Part shown: positions 54,674 through 64,000 of the stretch, in pieces
Position numbering within the stretch: position 1 is the stretch's first letter
Layout of the letters: the number at the start of each line of letters is the position of its first letter
Assembly (NCBI RefSeq): GCF_026745355.1
Contig: NC_079209.1
Location: 20,008,825-20,072,824 of the forward strand
DNA length: 64,000 nucleotides
Reading direction: 5' to 3'
Origin: Beta vulgaris subsp. vulgaris
Taxonomy: Eukaryota; Streptophyta; Magnoliopsida; Caryophyllales; Amaranthaceae
Program-made: the position numbers and the translations under genes
The notes under the pieces: model-generated
Database searches by the model: none
Told to the model about the DNA's origin: nothing
What the model saw: only the letters and a program-made list of their open reading frames with translations

Positions 54674-55507
54674 AGTGGTGTCAGAAATAGATCTGACCGC
54701 TGGGTCAACCTGATTCTGACCTGACTTGAACCTGGTTCGACCTGTGGGAGTCAATCCCCAGACCTGACCGAAACCTGACATGGGATGACCCAGACCTGAC
54801 CGGTACCTGGCAAGATTATATGTTGTCCTGACCAGACAGACCTGCATTCAAATTTGAACCCGACCATACTCAATCAGATATAACTAAAATTCAATTATTT
54901 TTTTATATCTACAAATCATTTAAATATATTAGTTTATTAAATTTCTTACATTTAATAATTAATTAAGTAAAAAATTAAATTACATTTAAGTCAATGATTA
55001 ACTCCAATTCCTTATAAGCTAACTCCAATTCCTTCAAAAAATACTAATATTTCTCAACAATAGAATCTATATTCTAATTAAACCCTTTTTCATAAATCTA
55101 AAACTGATATTGTAAGGCTTTTTAATCTTCAATGTTAACAACATTTACGTAATACTAATTAATTGGAATCCAAATCAGAAACTAACCAAACCCTTTAATA
55201 AGAAACAAAGAATAAAGAAAACTAAATTAGAATAACTTATGGAATTCAAACAATACTAATATTTCTCAACAACATAATCTATATTTTAATTCAAACAATA
55301 CTAATTTGTTTTTCCTTACAGTTCACACATATTACTATCATCAAATAAAAATGCAACTTCCTCCGGAAATTGTCAAATCCATAACTTTGATTCCAATTTT
55401 AAAATAAAATAGTAATGATTGGTAAACAGGATTTAGATTGATACAACATTTTACTGGGAAATAAAAAAAAATCGATCAATCGAACGACATTTTCATACAC
55501 AAATCTA

Positions 55508-55891
55508 ATGCCTCACCAATCAGGAAATCACCATGATTTAATTTCTAAGCTAACTAAAATTGAGCAACAACAAGGAAAACGCATAAGAGTTTACGACGAC
55601 AGCAGTCCACCACTAGCTGCACACCTCGCAGCAGCGCGTCGAACAGTAGTGTTGGAGGCAAACAGAAACCGCAGGAGAGAGAAGATGATATACGGAACAA
55701 CCAGCGACAGCAGCACCGACAAGGCTCCGGTGATAGGGAAGATCGACGAGCGACGAGCGAAGATCGACTACCGACGAGCGACGACGACTACAGACGAGCG
55801 CCGAGCGACGACGACTACCGACGAGTGCAACGACTACCGACGAGCGACGACGACGAGGGATGAGCGACGATCAACGAGGGATAGAGTGTGA
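55508..55891 (+). CDS. Repeat-driven ORF, unknown
   Basis: A 127-codon frame. The last third (RRATTTTDERRATTTTDE) comes from tandem GACGAGCGACGACGACTA repeats at 55745-55870. The first part (MPHQSGNHHDLISKLTKIEQ) has no recognisable family. Probably a captured or chance frame inside the DNA transposon. Confidence 0.25.
   Translation: MPHQSGNHHDLISKLTKIEQQQGKRIRVYDDSSPPLAAHLAAARRTVVLEANRNRRREKMIYGTTSDSSTDKAPVIGKIDERRAKIDYRRATTTTDERRATTTTDECNDYRRATTTRDERRSTRDRV
55745..55870 (+). repeat. GACGAGCGACGACGACTA tandem repeat
   Basis: Four to six imperfect units of GACGAGCGACGACGACTAC-like sequence. Confidence 0.75.
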
Positions 55892-56466
55892 GGGGTAGTG
55901 TCGGCATGGGGTGGTTGGCTGAGAGAGGGATGGGGATTAGGGTTTTAGAAAGGAGAGATGGAAGAGATAAGAGAAATCAGAAATGGGAGATGGGTTTGCG
56001 TCTTTGAGAGATTGATGGTTAGATTTTGATTCTTTTCAAATCAATGGTTCTAATTCATGATCCATGACATTAATTTTTGACCAATAGGAAAAGAGAATGA
56101 TCTAGCACATGGATTGATGACTTGTCACATGATTGACAATCTTATATTTTTTATAATCTTACTAATTCTTATCTTGGTTTAGTTACTTCTAACTTTAATA
56201 ATTAGTCATTTATCTTATTAATTGAAATTTTGGTTATTTTATTTAAATTATTATGATTAGTGTTTAAGTATTTTTATTGGAATTATTATGATTAGTGTTT
56301 AAGTATTATTATTTAACTATAAGTTATAATCTTACTAATCATTGTCTTGGTTAAGTAACTTACTAACTATAATTTGAAATTTTGGTTATTTTTATTGAAA
56401 TTATAATGATTAGTATTTAAGCCATAACTATCATTTACTAATTAGCATAATAATAACAATAATAGT

Positions 56467-56467
56467 A

Positions 56468-56525
<58 letters not shown>
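56467..56525 (+). repeat. (TTA)n microsatellite
   Basis: About 19 TTA units in an AT-rich surround. Confidence 0.95.
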
Positions 56526-57137
56526 TAATTAGAGTTGTGAATTGAGTTTCTAAATTCTAATTAGACTCCATACTTATGGCGTTACTTATACAACTATCGT
56601 CAATATATTACTCAATTAAGTAATAGTATAATTATAAGTGAACTTATATATAATGTTACATTGACTTTGATTATCGACTTACAATGATACATTCATTGAT
56701 CTCGTTCGATAACAACTTGTTTCAATCCAAATACATGTTTTAGTTCAAAATGCATTTAACATGAAGACTACTATCTAAAATGTAGTGTACTAATTAGATA
56801 AACTAGTATACTATTTTCTTGAACTAGCTTATAATCTATATTGATACATTCATTAATCTTATATAGTAACAACTTCTTTAATTGATCAAGCTAGTGACTT
56901 ATTGAGTTGGTATAAGTCTATGTGAGTAACTAACTAAATGCTAAGGTAACATATGATTGTTAACAAGTTACTATCCAGTTAACTATTGACTTTATGGTTG
57001 TTATGTTTACCATCATTTATATAAACTATTGTTATGTTTATTATTATTATCGTATAACATATGAACTCTAGTTATGATCACTTAGGCCTCATATGAACCT
57101 TTGTTGTAAACATATGATTGTCATTTATTATAATATC

Positions 57138-59693
57138 TGTAGCAGCCCGAAAAATTTTAACCTTTAAAAAAAAAAAAAACATCTCGATCATTCTCCATGT
57201 GCGTACCAATAATATCATATGTGCATATTCGTAATGTTATTATAATTAAATTTTCTTATGATCACTGAAGGACAAGCGAAAGTGTTCAATTACCTATGGT
57301 AAAGGGGTAATAAATTGTTCCTAGGAGGATGGAAGGAGTAAAATAAACTCTAGAAAAAAAAAAATGAAACCAAGTTCTATCTTAGATTTGAGACTTTAAA
57401 ATGAAACCAAGTTCTATCTTAGATTTGAGACTTTGGAAGTAACATCACTTTAGGGCCATGAATAAAGGAAAGAAACTCTAAAAACACTTGTAATATACCC
57501 TACCATGTGTGGGCTACTAGTGTACATCTTTTTGTTGGCTAGGAAGGGGTTTTAGGGCCCAAACACATGATTAAGTGAGTTAAGGGCTGTGGACAGCAAC
57601 CCATAAAATGAAGGATATCTCATTAAACTTATGAGGAAAGTGAAGATTGGGATTCTCAATGGGTAGGGACAACCCTAGGGTACACCCCAACTTCCAAAGC
57701 CCCTAAATTAATTGAAATAACTTTGCCCACTTCCCCTTTTCTCCATTGCATGCACCCGCCAGAAATAAGAGGTGCAATTCCTCTTTCTTTCCTTTCTCCT
57801 CTTCGTCCCTTACAGCATTTTTTGGAAAAAAATTTCTTAAAGGACCCTAATCTAGTATTTGATTGAAATCTTGCAGAAAAAGGAGTCTAGGAGTAAAGAT
57901 CTTTGTAGGAAAATAAGAAGATTTTGAAGAATCATCTCATACAAGAAGAAAAATTTAAAGGAAGTAGAAAACATATTTAAAGTTGGATGTAAGCTTAGCT
58001 CATGAAACTAATGGCATGCATTGATAAAACCATGTAGGAACTTGGAGTTTAAAGTCTTTGGAGGTAAAAGGAGCTTAGGAAAAACGAATTGAGTGATAGA
58101 TCAAGGAGAATAAGGTACATAAGAACACCCTCTTTATTTACTATCTTTAGCTTTGGTGAAATTTTGATGTGTGGTAGTTCAATTATGTTTTTTTTGATCA
58201 AATTGATGAAAATAGTTCATGCATGTTGAATTTTGAGTTAAGATTTCACTTGCATGTGATTGATTTTTAGTTATAAATACTCTTGATGTTCATCCATGAA
58301 AGAGGAGAATTAAGGAAGTCACCCTATTATAATGGAAATGAATTTTGATAAAAGTATGTATTATTATGCAATTATGTGGATAAATGGAAGTATATATTTT
58401 ATTCTATAGGTGATAACTTTCTTTTACAGATTTAGAAGCCTTTTCTCTTCATTCATAATTTAATAAAAAGTTCTCTCTAAAGGAAATTCTTAGGATCTTA
58501 GTAAAGTGTTGAGTATTGTTTTCGGATTTCATGTGACCTGTTACTGTAAATCGAAGTTTTGACCCCCGAAACGTGATTTTTAGCCTTTTTCTATTTCACG
58601 AGAAAATGTTTGTAACGAAAAACTCTTGAGGATAGGTCATGAAATTTCTCGATTTGGACTCCTGAGCAGGAAGTTAGAACCATTTTAATGCTACTGTTTT
58701 ATGCTGAAATTTCTGACGAAAGTTTATATGTTCAAACTAGTTTACTTTGTAAAGGAGGTTTAAATGAGCAAGCTAGATACCTAGGTATATGCATATTTTG
58801 TACAACCAGCATAGTTTGACTATTTTCCTAAAAAGTTTTACCTTTCATCAACATGGGAAAAATTCAATTATTAAACGAGGAATTTCACGTAAGGTTTAGT
58901 ACATTAAAACAATGGTAATACTAGGATGAGTGTGACTCCTCCTTTTCCTCTTCTTATGGATGAATATATGTTCTTTCATGTGAGGTAGTGATGTACTATT
59001 ATTTAAACTACAGATATAAATAGATTATAAATGGAAATGGGTAAAGGCCGGTACCTAGTAAGGTATGGTATGAACAACAACCCTTGGAGGATGGGTGATC
59101 TCCTTTCGAACCCTCGCTGGGTGGGTGAAGTCCAGCAAATAATAAGAATGGGACATGTCCTAGTTAAGGCTTGCAAGCATAAAATTTTAAACGGTGGGGT
59201 GACGACCTCCAATAGTTTAGAGATAGTCGGCCCTAGTATAGGAGCCCCTCTCTACTCGTGTTCACTTTACCCAAGTATAATAATGTTTTGATTTGAGGAA
59301 GTTGAATGACTTGAATGGTGATCTTCATGATGTAATTTCTTTTTATCACTCTAAGGTTTTGCACATGAATATTGATTCCAGTATTGGTAAATGTATTATT
59401 TGTGAAATGCATTGATTTTATTTTAACACAACTAGATTTCATGACATATAAGCCACCAAACATGAATTTTGGGGTGGACCCTTGTACTCAACTGTCTGTT
59501 GATATTTGTTCTTGAACCTGTCCTGGTGGGGGCAGGAGTGTAATTGTTGCAGGAAGATCAAAGGAGGTGGGGAAACTACTTCTTTAAGTTTGCCATGGTC
59601 GCGTGGGTTGGCAACATTTTGTGAAGTCTTTTGTTGTTGTGTTGCTTCGTAGTCGACCCCCATCTTTCACTGGAAAGCATTTTGCTATAAATA

Positions 59694-59756
<63 letters not shown>

Positions 59757-59956
59757 ATAAGTATTTTGAATGGTTTCTTTTAAGGATTATAAATCGATGG
59801 TTTGTAATGATAATGTTTATAAAGTGCGCTATCTTAAGTATGATTGTTGTAAATCTAGTGTTACATGTAGCTTGTGGTAGCCCCACTTAGATTAAATATG
59901 TGTCCATGACACACGAAAAAGGTAATTATGATGCTTGAAAATGTGGGGCTGTTACA
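57138..59956 (+). mobile_element. Solo LTR, 2.8 kb, related to the long-LTR element
   Basis: Begins TGTAGCAGCCCG and ends GGGGCTGTTACA, the same inverted ends as the LTRs at 1759-9428. Flanks ATATC and ATATT form a 5 bp duplication with one change. No internal region or second LTR follows. The body differs from the long LTRs except for the shared module at 59040-59270 and a few end bases. It holds an (AT)n tract. Small frames (59003-59291, 59584-59890) are spurious. Confidence 0.75.
59697..59751 (+). repeat. (AT)n microsatellite
   Basis: About 27 AT units; generates the Ile/Tyr runs of the overlapping frames. Confidence 0.95.
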
Positions 59957-60987
59957 ATATTATAATATATCAAGAGTCGTTGTACTAATTTATAATCAAT
60001 ACAGTATTAGAATGGTTTTACAATTATTTTAATACCAATGTATAGTACTACTAAAATGATTAAACATATTGATTAAATAGTTTGTTTATACTTTATCATA
60101 TATAGTCACAACATAATACATATACACCGCGTTATTATATGTTTGTTATTGGTATATCGTACTAACATATATATATAAGCCTACTGATAAAATAGTTCCT
60201 TTATAGTCACATATATATACAAAGTTAAGAGAAGACCATAAAATACTATACTAGTATTAAACTATAGTATAACATAAAAACAATTAACTTAAATAATCTT
60301 ATAACTTATAAAGATAAGGGAGTGTTACGGTTGTTAATCTTATACTAGTATTAAACTATATGGTTGTCAAAAAAAATGAAGAGTCGCTCTACTCCTTTAC
60401 TCATTAGAGTGGTTTTACGCAGTTGATTATTCGAAATAAGAGTTGACTAAGAGAATACACTAAACATCACAATAATCAATATAGTGTTTTTGTTGGTTTT
60501 TCGTTGTCCTCCATATATTTATCGCACACGCGTATGTATATATATGTCAATCTTAATACTTTTATTAATATGATTCGTTTACAAAATTCATAACAAAATC
60601 AAGATGGCCCGACCAGGAGTTACCCGAAGTTGAATTGATGTTCAATAGCGAATGGACCTGATGTTTCACAATGATCGAACTAAGGTCATTACTTATTCAA
60701 CTCGAGTACATTTGACTTAACGCAACCATACATGAAACCTAAATACGATCTGCGCGAACCCGGTAAAAAAAATGTCAATGGATGATCATATCCGGAAATG
60801 GATCAACTTGTAAATGGAACGCTCAGACCTGTCCAGCAGCCGGGAATCCAATGATTCAAATGTGTTCGACCCAGTTGAATAAAACCTGACCAATCATGAC
60901 TTGGGAAACTGACAATCAGAATCCTGACCTGTTCGGATTTGACCTGGTTCACCGTGGGTATACCCAGAACATGTTTTGACACCCCTA

Positions 60988-60996
60988 ATATAACGT
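60988..60996. repeat. Right TSD (ATATAACGT) of the large DNA transposon
   Basis: Exact copy of 54665-54673. Confidence 0.75.
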
Positions 60997-61271
60997 GATA
61001 ACAAAAAAATTGAACAAAAACGCATGTTGGAGAATGTCTATTTAACTTCAAGGATTTTAAGCCTCATGTTTTGGAGTTCAGCTTCTTGTTCAAATTTTTG
61101 GATTTCCATTCTCCTCTTTTCGGATTATTCCAACTTCTTTTGGCTATTTCTTAAGTGTACAATTTGACTTTTGCACCTTTTATCTACAAATTCATTATCT
61201 ACAAATTCAACTATATCTTTTAAAATGGCTTTGACCACATTTTTTTTCATATATTTCTTGCGTTTCAAATC

Positions 61272-61288
61272 AAATACAACAAATCCAC
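61272..61288. repeat. Left TSD of SINE-1
   Basis: AAATACAACAAATCCAC, repeated exactly at 61445-61461. Confidence 0.9.
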
Positions 61289-61444
61289 AATAGGAGTTAG
61301 CTCAAGTGGCCGGGTAGAGCGCTCCCCCTTAGCCCTTGAGGTCAGGGGTCCGATCCTTACTCCCAGTATTATGCTGGGGTATTTTGTTAGCATATGCATG
61401 CCTTACTAGCAAATGTGTTGGTGTTTCCTACCTAATAATAAAAA
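61289..61444 (+). mobile_element. tRNA-derived SINE, 156 bp
   Basis: A box TAGCTCAAGTGG and B box GGTCCGATCC (61350-61359) form an RNA polymerase III promoter; the head resembles a tRNA. The 3' end is AATAATAAAAAA. Exact 17 bp target duplications flank it. Mobilised by a LINE. Confidence 0.9.
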
Positions 61445-61800
61445 AAATACAACAAATCCACTTTAACGCATCTTGAGGCATTATTTTGACTATAACTATC
61501 TATAATTACATAAAATTAAAAATTATAAACCTTACCTTTTATGAAAGTACGTCACGAGACGAATCTAACAAGATCCCACTTGACATGTTTTTCATTCTGT
61601 ATAAATCATAAATTTTAGTTAAAGTGAAAAATGAGAATAGTTCAAAAGTGAATTTGTTGAATTTAATTCGTAATGAAGTATAAAGTTTTTTAAAGGTGTT
61701 AATCATGTTTGACATAGGTTACTGTATTTATCATATATATACAATGTATATGTTCAATATATTAAACTTTTATAAGTTTTGCTAATAAATTTAATCGAGC

Positions 61801-61916
61801 ATTATCTTTACTAGGCGTGTGTTTGGGCGAGTGGCCCTATGTGAGGGAAGTATAGAGACAATTCATCTTACTACGGCTTCCCGAAAGTGGGACTAAAAAA
61901 ATTATCTTCACTAGGC
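61801..61916 (+). mobile_element. Short retroposed insert (84 bp) between 16 bp direct repeats
   Basis: ATTATCTTTACTAGGC and ATTATCTTCACTAGGC flank 61817-61900, which ends in CTAAAAAA. This looks like a LINE-mediated insert. The body (GGGCGAGTGGCCCTATGTGA) belongs to no family I recognise and lacks clear pol III boxes, so it is a truncated SINE or a processed RNA fragment. Confidence 0.6.
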
Positions 61917-61982
61917 TTGTATTGTGCACCCAAGTATAAATTACACCTAAAATTATTTTCTACTTATATAAAGTTCTACAAA

Positions 61983-62273
61983 TAGCAAGCAAAGCTTGGC
62001 CTAGTGGTAAAGATTTGACGCTCATGACTTCAACTGCATGGGATCAAATCCCACTAGGGGCTCTTTGAGGTGAGCTTTCTCTTACTATCCCCGTGCCTCC
62101 AAAGGAGTATGACCTGCAAACCTGACTGGTTATAACTATGCGAGGTACCAGTTCAGTAAGATCCTTCATCTTACCAACTTAAATATATACGTTAACCTAG
62201 ATTGTATTGATTGGTGCAGGTTCCGATTCCAGTCAACCAATTCATCTTACCAGCAAAATATTAAAAAAAAAAG
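61983..62273 (+). mobile_element. SINE-like element with tRNA-type boxes
   Basis: TTGGCCTAGTGGTAAAGAT (A-box type) and GGGATCAAATCCC (B-box type) are spaced as in a tRNA, followed by about 220 bp and an A tail at 62263-62273. I could not find the target duplication. Confidence 0.6.
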
Positions 62274-62459
62274 GCATCAAAAGTATCATAGTCGATAAAT
62301 TCATAAGGGATCTCAAATAAGAAAGAAAGTTAAAGAAAGAAAATGGAGTGGCGGGCGCCACACTCAACGCGGCAAAAAGATGACGCCACTTGACGACACT
62401 CACGCTACATATATTTTTACTTCACTACATACATCTCCTACATACACGATACACCACCC

Positions 62460-62466
62460 TATAAAT
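62460..62466 (+). promoter_or_regulatory. TATA box of the S40-like gene
   Basis: TATAAAT, 94 bases before the ATG; it puts the transcription start near 62490 in a CT-rich leader. Confidence 0.7.
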
Positions 62467-62559
62467 TCACTTTATTCATTTCCCTCTTCATTTCTCCTCT
62501 ACTCTAAAACCTCTCCATCCAAACACAACTACTTGAACTTTGTTTTTATCCCAAAAAGA

Positions 62560-62973
62560 ATGGAAGAAGAATTTCAAGAATCCGACGTCGTTTTTTCTGA
62601 TTACTACAAACCTCATTCCCATTACCATATTCAACTCGGAAAAAGGAATAAGAAGAAGAAACAAAGACCAAACCGCAGCGACAAATCTCCACCGTTGGAT
62701 ATACCGAATTCTGTAAATGGAATAAGGTTTGTTGATGCTATCATCGAATATGATGATGATCTTGAATGTGACAATGAAGATTCGGAAGGAAATATGTTGC
62801 CGCCACACCTGATCATAGCCCAGAGAATAAATAGTTATTCTTATTATAATGTAAGAAGGAAAATGGCGTGTTCGCTGCATATTGAAGATGAGAAAGGGAG
62901 AATTTTAAAGGGTAGGAATTTGTTTGAAGTTAGGAACTCCATTCTTCGCTTGACTGGTTTCATTGAAACGTGA
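62560..62973 (+). CDS. S40-type senescence regulator (DUF584), intronless
   Basis: 137 residues. The start MEEEFQESDVVFSD matches the conserved opening of plant S40 proteins; the in-frame ATG at 62380 lies before the TATA box and is not used. A basic stretch KRNKKKKQRPNR (28-39) is a probable nuclear signal, and an acidic patch spans 63-77. MLPPHLIIAQR (79-89) and GRILKGRNLFEVRNSIL (113-129), followed by RLTGF, are the two signature blocks. S40 proteins are small nuclear proteins linked to leaf senescence and to stress and hormone responses; their biochemistry is poorly known. Single exon, as usual, with no disruption. It is the only convincing host gene here. The symbol is left empty because the family has several members. 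Confidence 0.88.
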   Translation: MEEEFQESDVVFSDYYKPHSHYHIQLGKRNKKKKQRPNRSDKSPPLDIPNSVNGIRFVDAIIEYDDDLECDNEDSEGNMLPPHLIIAQRINSYSYYNVRRKMACSLHIEDEKGRILKGRNLFEVRNSILRLTGFIET

Positions 62974-63430
62974 CCGTTTTGATCATATTCATTTCTTACG
63001 TAAATGAATTCTATTCTTTTCTTTATTTTATACTTTTGTTTTGATTATCTAGTATTATTATGGTTACTTATGTAGACACGCAAATTAAGTTATTTTGAGA
63101 CTAAGTTCAGGAAATATCCTTATGAATTGTGGAAACTCGATTAATCTGTAAACAGAAATGGGTTCGTGATTATAGAAATTATTCTGATTACATTTTTTCC
63201 ATCAAAAAATTTCTACATTATATTCGTGATAAATTTTTAGGGACTACCAGCTTTTATGCTAGAAATTTAGTAAGGAGTATGTAATTTTGGATTTAAAATC
63301 TTCTGTCACAAATTTTGTATATCACTTGTGTGCCATTCATCTCTATTAGTCGATTAAAGAGTGGTTTCAAAAGTTAATTATTAATAGTGGACCATAAAAA
63401 TAATAACAACTAATAAAAAAATGCGATGGT
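62974..63430. other. 3' flank of the S40-like gene
   Basis: The T-rich 3' UTR region has no strong AATAAA; AATGAA at 63002 is a weak candidate. Otherwise AT-rich, with nothing else recognised. Confidence 0.4.
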
Positions 63431-63456
63431 ATTGTGTCAGACTCGTCTGACACAAT
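63431..63456. repeat. Perfect 12 bp inverted repeat
   Basis: ATTGTGTCAGAC, TC, GTCTGACACAAT: perfect arms with a 2 bp centre. It may be one end of an unclassified repeat that includes the following AACTGAAAC tandem. Confidence 0.8.
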
Positions 63457-63534
63457 AAACTGGTCGGACGACATCAGGTAGAAGCACTTGTGCTTCAGTT
63501 AGACGCACTTGGGTTTCAGTTGCTCTTTTTTTTT

Positions 63535-63860
63535 TTTCAGGTAGTCTTCATTTTTTTTCAGGTAGTCTTCATTTTTCTTTTCAGTTAATCTTTTTTTTTT
63601 CAGTTGGTTTCAAATTTTTTAAAACACCAACTGAAACATATAAAACACCAACTGAAAGAACAACAAGAACTAACTGAAACACCAACAAAGCACCAACTGA
63701 ACGAAAGGAAAAATAAGAGCAGCTGAAACATATTAAGCACCAACTGAAACATATTAAACACCAACTGAAATAACAACAAGAACTAACTGAAACACTAACA
63801 AAGCACCAACTGAAACAAAACAAAATCCAACTGAAACAAAACAATACCTAACTGAATAAT
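63535..63860. repeat. CACCAACTGAAA tandem repeat and TTTTTCAGTT region
   Basis: TTTTTTTTTCAGGTAGTCTTCA units (63530-63600) followed by many ACACCAACTGAAACA units (63625-63860). The two halves are partly inverse (TCAGTTGGTTT against AAACCAACTGA-type), so a long hairpin is possible. The Phe/Ser/Val-rich minus frame here is spurious. Confidence 0.8.
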
Positions 63861-63880
63861 ATCAATACCCAATTGAAAAA

Positions 63881-64000
63881 ATTCAAAGCCCTGTTTTCTT
63901 CCAAGCCATATTCATCTTGTTTTACCATAATGTCTTAATACATGTCTTCTTCCTTCTTGCTCGAAGACATTTTCAATGCCTCATTTGTTAAGCGTTGCTG
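63881..64000 (-). other. Possible start of a minus-strand coding fragment
   Basis: The minus strand reads LTNEALKMSSSKKEEDMY, a stop, then DIMVKQDEYGLEENRA. It may be the edge of a gene or transposon to the right of the window. No family assigned. Confidence 0.2.

Larger units (their letters stand above)
54674..60987. mobile_element. Non-autonomous DNA transposon (MULE or hAT type) with nested solo LTR
   Basis: Ends AGTGGTGTCAGAAA and TTTTGACACCCCTA are inverted (GGTGTCA core) and flanked by the 9 bp repeat ATATAACGT. Both ends hold many GACCTG/CAGGTC-type motifs (54695-54840 and 60820-60955), as transposase sites often do. Without the solo LTR (57138-59956) it is about 3.5 kb and has no transposase. 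TAGGGGTGTCA ends suggest hAT, the 9 bp duplication suggests Mutator; 8 bp is also possible. Confidence 0.7.

Noticed and set aside
59584..59890. Ile/Tyr-repeat frames on both strands
   Set aside because: Direct translation of an (AT)n microsatellite.
61289..61370. Possible tRNA gene
   Set aside because: Has A and B boxes but no acceptor stem pairing that I can see; the A tail and 17 bp target duplications show it is a SINE.
63581..63844. Minus-strand Phe/Ser/Cys-rich frame
   Set aside because: Translation of the AACTGAAACACC tandem repeat.

Overview
This window is nuclear DNA of a flowering plant, almost certainly a eudicot. Reasons: Ty1/copia (SIRE/Maximus-like and Ale/Retrofit-like), Ty3/gypsy (Tat/Ogre-like) and L1-type LINE (DUF4283 plus endonuclease plus reverse transcriptase) remains; four CACTA-type elements, a Helitron, a TRIM, SINEs and MITEs; AT-rich intergenic DNA; and one ordinary plant gene, an intronless S40-type senescence regulator near the right end. 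The style of the repeats would fit Caryophyllales/Amaranthaceae, but that is only an impression. More than 90% of the window is transposable element, in deep nests that can be ordered because most insertions keep their target-site duplications (TSDs).

Layout. (1) 1-11290: a LINE on the minus strand (LINE-A) is split by a 5'-truncated LINE on the plus strand (LINE-B, 1404-9718, 13-16 bp TSD, A-tail), which is itself split by a 7.67 kb non-autonomous LTR retrotransposon (1759-9428, TSD ATTTAC). That retrotransposon has two 3.6 kb LTRs around only 411 bp of internal DNA. (2) 11380-13550: a gypsy LTR holding a 620 bp CACTA derivative. (3) 13551-46265: a decayed Tat/Ogre-like element on the minus strand. 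Its 5' LTR and primer site are at 45391-46265, and gag, protease, RT, RNase H and integrase read leftwards. A plus-strand (antisense) ORF with plant-mobile-domain similarity and a coiled coil lies 3' of pol. It carries a CACTA element (24579-26334, itself holding a 263 bp Helitron), a Tat-type solo LTR (27361-38737) that holds a 9.7 kb SIRE-like copia element (27723-37458), and a nearly intact 4.8 kb LINE (40505-45338). (4) 46280-51009: an Ale-like copia element split by a 2.9 kb CACTA element. (5) 51010-54650: MITEs, a Mutator-like MITE full of minisatellite, a CACTA-like element and a 291 bp TRIM. (6) 54674-60987: a non-autonomous DNA transposon with a 9 bp TSD, holding a 2.8 kb solo LTR. 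(7) 61000-62300: SINE-type insertions. (8) 62560-62973: the S40-like gene with a TATA box. (9) 63430-63880: a perfect hairpin and a simple tandem repeat.

No host pathway is encoded; the S40-like gene is the only convincing host gene. The most unusual items are the long-LTR/minimal-interior retrotransposon, a roughly 190 bp module shared by its LTRs and an otherwise different solo LTR 50 kb away, the antisense PMD/coiled-coil ORF of the Tat element, and the strong excess of the GGAAC/GTTCC motif throughout the SIRE-like element.
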